Shown here: piece after piece, positions 61,655 to 64,000 of the stretch | Layout: each line of letters begins with the position of its first letter | How positions within the stretch are numbered: position 1 is the first letter of the stretch | From: Fibrobacteraceae bacterium | GTDB taxonomy: Bacteria > Fibrobacterota > Fibrobacteria > Fibrobacterales > Fibrobacteraceae | Length of the DNA stretch: 64,000 nt | Assembly (NCBI GenBank): GCA_017631885.1 | Contig: JAGBSH010000026.1 | Coordinates: 1 to 64,000, forward strand | Direction of reading: 5' to 3' | Made by a program: the position numbers and the translations under genes | The notes under the pieces: generated by a model | The model's database searches: none | What the model saw: only the letters and a program-made list of their open reading frames with translations | What the model was told of the DNA's origin: nothing

Positions 61655-63403
61655 TTATTCAGCAGCTTCTTCGTTAGCTTTTTTCTTGGAAGCTTTTTTC
61701 TTAGGAGCTTCAGCATTTTCGCCAGGCTTATGAGCATTCATCCATTCCTGAACTTCTGCTTCATCGCGGTTTTTGAAATAATCGGCAACAGACAAATAGA
61801 GTTTGCGGTTGTCCATATCAATTTCAGTAACCACAGCAGGAACATCATCGCCTACTTTGAAAGCGTCTGCTGGAACCTTGATGAATTCAGCAGAAAGCTT
61901 AGAAACAGGGATAAAGCCTTCTAAACCGTCATCTAATTCAACCACGACACCGCGGTCTAAAAGACGAACGATTTTACCTTTCACTTCAGAATCAACTGGG
62001 TGAGTTGTTTCTACTACATCCCATGGATCTTCTGTGAGGTGTTTCATAGAAAGAGAAATGCGACGTTTTTCACGGTCTACAGCTAAGACAACACATTCAA
62101 CCTTATCGCCCTTCTTAACGAGTTCGTTAGGGTGAGTGATTTTCTTTGTCCAAGACATATCAGAAACGTGAATCAAGCCATCAACACCTTCCTTGATTTC
62201 AACGAATGCACCGAAAGAAGCAAGGTTGCGGATTTCACCAACAACACGAGCGCCTGGTGGCAATTCAGCATCAATAGAATCCCATGGATCAGATTCAAGC
62301 TGTTTCATACCAAGAGAAATGCGTTCTGCATCTTCTTCAACTTTAAGAACGACAGCTTCAACTTCTTGACCAACAACCAAAATTTTGGAAGGGTGTTTAA
62401 CATGTTGAGTCCAAGACATTTCAGAAACGTGAATAAGGCCTTCAATGCCACTATCAAGTTCAATGAATGCACCATAATCAGTGATGGAAACAACTTTACC
62501 TGTAGCAATCATACCTTCTGGGTAACGAGCTGCAACGTCTTTCCAAGGATGTGGTTTCAATTGTTTCATGCCAAGAGAAATGCGTTCCTTCTTGTCGTTA
62601 AAGTCAAGAACCTTAACTTCAACTTCTTGACCGAGTTGGAGCATTTCAGATGGGTGATTGATGCGCTTGTAGCTCATATCGGTGATATGGAGAAGACCAT
62701 CTACGCCACCGAGATCAATGAAGGCTCCGAAATCTGTAATATTCTTAACGATACCCTTACGAACTTGGTCTTTTTCAAGAGTATCCAAGATGTCTCCACG
62801 TTGACGATTGCGTTCTTCTTCAAGAACAACACGGCGGGAAACAACAATATTGCGGCGAGTCTTATTTACCTTGATAACCTTAAGGTCAAATTCTTGGCCA
62901 ATCAAAGCATTGATATCTGGAATCTGGCGTAAATCGATTTGGGAACCTGGCAAGAAAGCATCAATGCCAAAGAGATCCACAACAACACCACCCTTGATAC
63001 GCTTTGTAAGAGCACCGCGGACAATTTCATTATTTTCGAAAGCTTCGTGAATGCGATCCCAAACGCGGACAAAGTCTGCTTTTTGTTTGGAAAGAACCAA
63101 ACGGCCATCGCCATCTTCGAGTTTTTCCACGAATACTTCAATTTCGGACCCAACTTCTAAAGTATCGGAATCCTTAAATTCTGCACGGTCAATAACGCCT
63201 TCAGACTTGAAGTTCACATCGATAAGAACTTCTTGGTCATCAACATGACTGATTTTACCTACAACGAGCTTGCCTGGTTCGAGGCAATCCATAACGGCGT
63301 AAACATCAGCGGCTTCAGAAGATTTAATCTTGCCGAGTTCCGCTTCAGCGGCGAGAATTTCGTCCAGGTCTTCCTGGGAACCGAAAAGAATTTTGTTGGA
63401 CAT
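61655..63403 (-). CDS. rpsA: 30S ribosomal protein S1
   Basis: 582 aa. Six S1 RNA-binding repeats; the last four show the FGAFV/LIHVSDMSWTK pattern (GVDGLLHITDMSYK, GIEGLIHVSEMSWT, GVDGLIHVSDMSWT, GLEGFIPVSKLSA). The C-terminus is Lys/Ala-rich. S1 unwinds and anchors mRNA on the 30S subunit. It lies 2 nt after cmk, the widespread cmk-rpsA arrangement. Codons look highly biased, as expected for a ribosomal gene. Confidence 0.97.
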   Translation of the reverse strand: MSNKILFGSQEDLDEILAAEAELGKIKSSEAADVYAVMDCLEPGKLVVGKISHVDDQEVLIDVNFKSEGVIDRAEFKDSDTLEVGSEIEVFVEKLEDGDGRLVLSKQKADFVRVWDRIHEAFENNEIVRGALTKRIKGGVVVDLFGIDAFLPGSQIDLRQIPDINALIGQEFDLKVIKVNKTRRNIVVSRRVVLEEERNRQRGDILDTLEKDQVRKGIVKNITDFGAFIDLGGVDGLLHITDMSYKRINHPSEMLQLGQEVEVKVLDFNDKKERISLGMKQLKPHPWKDVAARYPEGMIATGKVVSITDYGAFIELDSGIEGLIHVSEMSWTQHVKHPSKILVVGQEVEAVVLKVEEDAERISLGMKQLESDPWDSIDAELPPGARVVGEIRNLASFGAFVEIKEGVDGLIHVSDMSWTKKITHPNELVKKGDKVECVVLAVDREKRRISLSMKHLTEDPWDVVETTHPVDSEVKGKIVRLLDRGVVVELDDGLEGFIPVSKLSAEFIKVPADAFKVGDDVPAVVTEIDMDNRKLYLSVADYFKNRDEAEVQEWMNAHKPGENAEAPKKKASKKKANEEAAE

Positions 63404-63405
63404 AT

Positions 63406-64000
63406 TTATTTCTTTTGGTTGTGTGAAGGTGATTCAAGTGTCGCACCTACGCTTACGGCAGCACGAATCTTCTCCACTTGTTGTTCTATGGTTAAGTGCG
63501 TAGTATCAATTTCAACAGCGTCTTCTGCCTTACGCAAAGGCGCCACTTTCCTGTTAGAATCTTGTTCATCACGTTCAGCTAAACTTTCCATCACTTCTTC
63601 AAGGGAAACATTTTCTCCACGCAAAAGAAGCTCTTCCATACGACGTTTAGCACGAACTTTAAGATCGGTCACAAGAAAAAACTTAAACTGTGCATTAGGA
63701 AACACAACTGTCCCGATATCTCTGCCATCCAAAACACAAGAAGCTTTAGAGCCAAATTCTCTTTGCTTTTCTGTTAAAGCCTCTCTAACTTCTGGGATAG
63801 CGCTATACAAACTCACTGAACCAGACACTCTAGAGCTACGAATATCTGTTTCTCTAGAAACTCCATTTATCAAAATATGATTTTCGCCATCAAAAGAAAT
63901 TTCTGTCTTTTGAAGAACATTTTTTAAAGCATCTGTATTTTCAGGAGAAATATTTGCGTCTAATGCAACAAGTGCAATTGCACGATACATAGCTCCGGTA
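63406..64000 (-). CDS. cmk: Cytidylate kinase (partial; 5' end beyond the window)
   Basis: About 198 codons visible. The frame stays open through the right edge with TGAMYRAIAL, the internal (D)TGAMYRA motif of Cmk, so the N-terminal P-loop is missing and the MYRA Met is not the start. LDGRDIGTVVFPNAQFKFFL and AKRRMEEL (nucleotide-binding and lid region) are present, as is the C-terminal VEIDTTHLTIEQQVEKI. It phosphorylates CMP and dCMP. Located directly upstream of rpsA. Confidence 0.95.
   Translation of the reverse strand, partial: TGAMYRAIALVALDANISPENTDALKNVLQKTEISFDGENHILINGVSRETDIRSSRVSGSVSLYSAIPEVREALTEKQREFGSKASCVLDGRDIGTVVFPNAQFKFFLVTDLKVRAKRRMEELLLRGENVSLEEVMESLAERDEQDSNRKVAPLRKAEDAVEIDTTHLTIEQQVEKIRAAVSVGATLESPSHNQKK

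Noticed and set aside
62132-62932. 266-codon plus-strand frame opposite rpsA
   Set aside because: Mirror of the repetitive S1 domains; Asn/Phe-rich shadow with no start signal.
63406-63990. Complete cytidylate kinase starting at Met 63990
   Set aside because: That Met is the internal one of TGAMYRA. The frame is open to the window edge and the N-terminal P-loop is missing, so the gene is partial.

Overview
The window is bacterial chromosomal DNA, AT-rich (roughly 40% G+C by eye), with tightly packed operons. It most likely comes from a member of Fibrobacterota (Fibrobacter or a close relative). The evidence is a giant secreted protein with a fibro-slime domain, Ser-rich-linker lipoproteins, many large TPR envelope proteins, futalosine-type menaquinone genes, and a short primary-type sigma factor without region 1.1. 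That sigma factor is reminiscent of the FCB superphylum. Genus or species cannot be settled from sequence reading alone. No rRNA, tRNA, CRISPR array, prophage or transposase gene was seen.

Layout. 1-1494: 5' part of a GLUG-repeat lipoprotein gene (minus) that runs off the left edge. 1610-3757: recD2 (plus). 3758-4675: gene-free, GC-richer block of structured repeats, with three ~90-bp inverted-repeat-ended units in ~160-bp tandem array bracketed by a 72-bp repeat pair. 4676-7981: batD, batE-like and ZIP transporter operon (plus). 7978-15073: long minus-strand shape operon mreB-mreC-mreD-mrdA-rodA followed by comF and a Gfo/Idh/MocA oxidoreductase. 15116-16824: a small lipoprotein and a beta-barrel-like outer membrane protein. 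17315-20325: TolQ-TolR-TolR-AgmX/TonB-like energised complex. 20952-28521: OmpA-type beta-helix protein, barrel-TPR fusion and 1253-aa TPR protein. 28719-32749: a histone-H1-like protein, then tyrS-pfkB-mqnB-mqnD. 32896-34823: prfA-prmC (plus). 34825-39781: short RpoD-type sigma factor, two TPR envelope proteins and an RlpA-like lipoprotein. 39846-45575: nnrDE-polA-mrp-DUF971. 45682-47316: gpmI. 47474-48914: SPOR protein and Ser-rich lipoprotein. 48915-49451: a second block of the dispersed repeats. 49452-53729: fibro-slime protein. 53967-58414: hom, a polyprenyl-phosphate sugar transferase, nadC and coaX. 58609-59781: a second sugar transferase with a GGDEF-like N-terminal region (plus). 59783-61531: thioredoxin-reductase-like flavoprotein and radical SAM/SPASM protein. 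61655-64000: cmk (5' end missing) and rpsA.

How it fits together. Much of the window builds or energises the cell envelope: rod-shape and peptidoglycan synthesis (Mre/PBP2/RodA), RlpA, OmpA and SPOR peptidoglycan-binding domains, and exopolysaccharide initiation. The most interesting unit is the 17.3-28.5 kb pair of adjacent operons. It combines a proton-channel module (TolQ, TolR with its Asp, a second TolR-like protein without it, and an AgmX/PglI-type TonB-like protein) with three large periplasmic/outer-membrane proteins. The gene set resembles the Agl-Glt trans-envelope machinery of Myxococcus, but the outer components differ. I regard it as the best candidate for an under-described system. 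A second candidate is the two-gene radical SAM/SPASM plus atypical thioredoxin reductase operon. Start sites were moved from the longest reading frame whenever a Shine-Dalgarno sequence, signal peptide or gene overlap pointed to an internal ATG.
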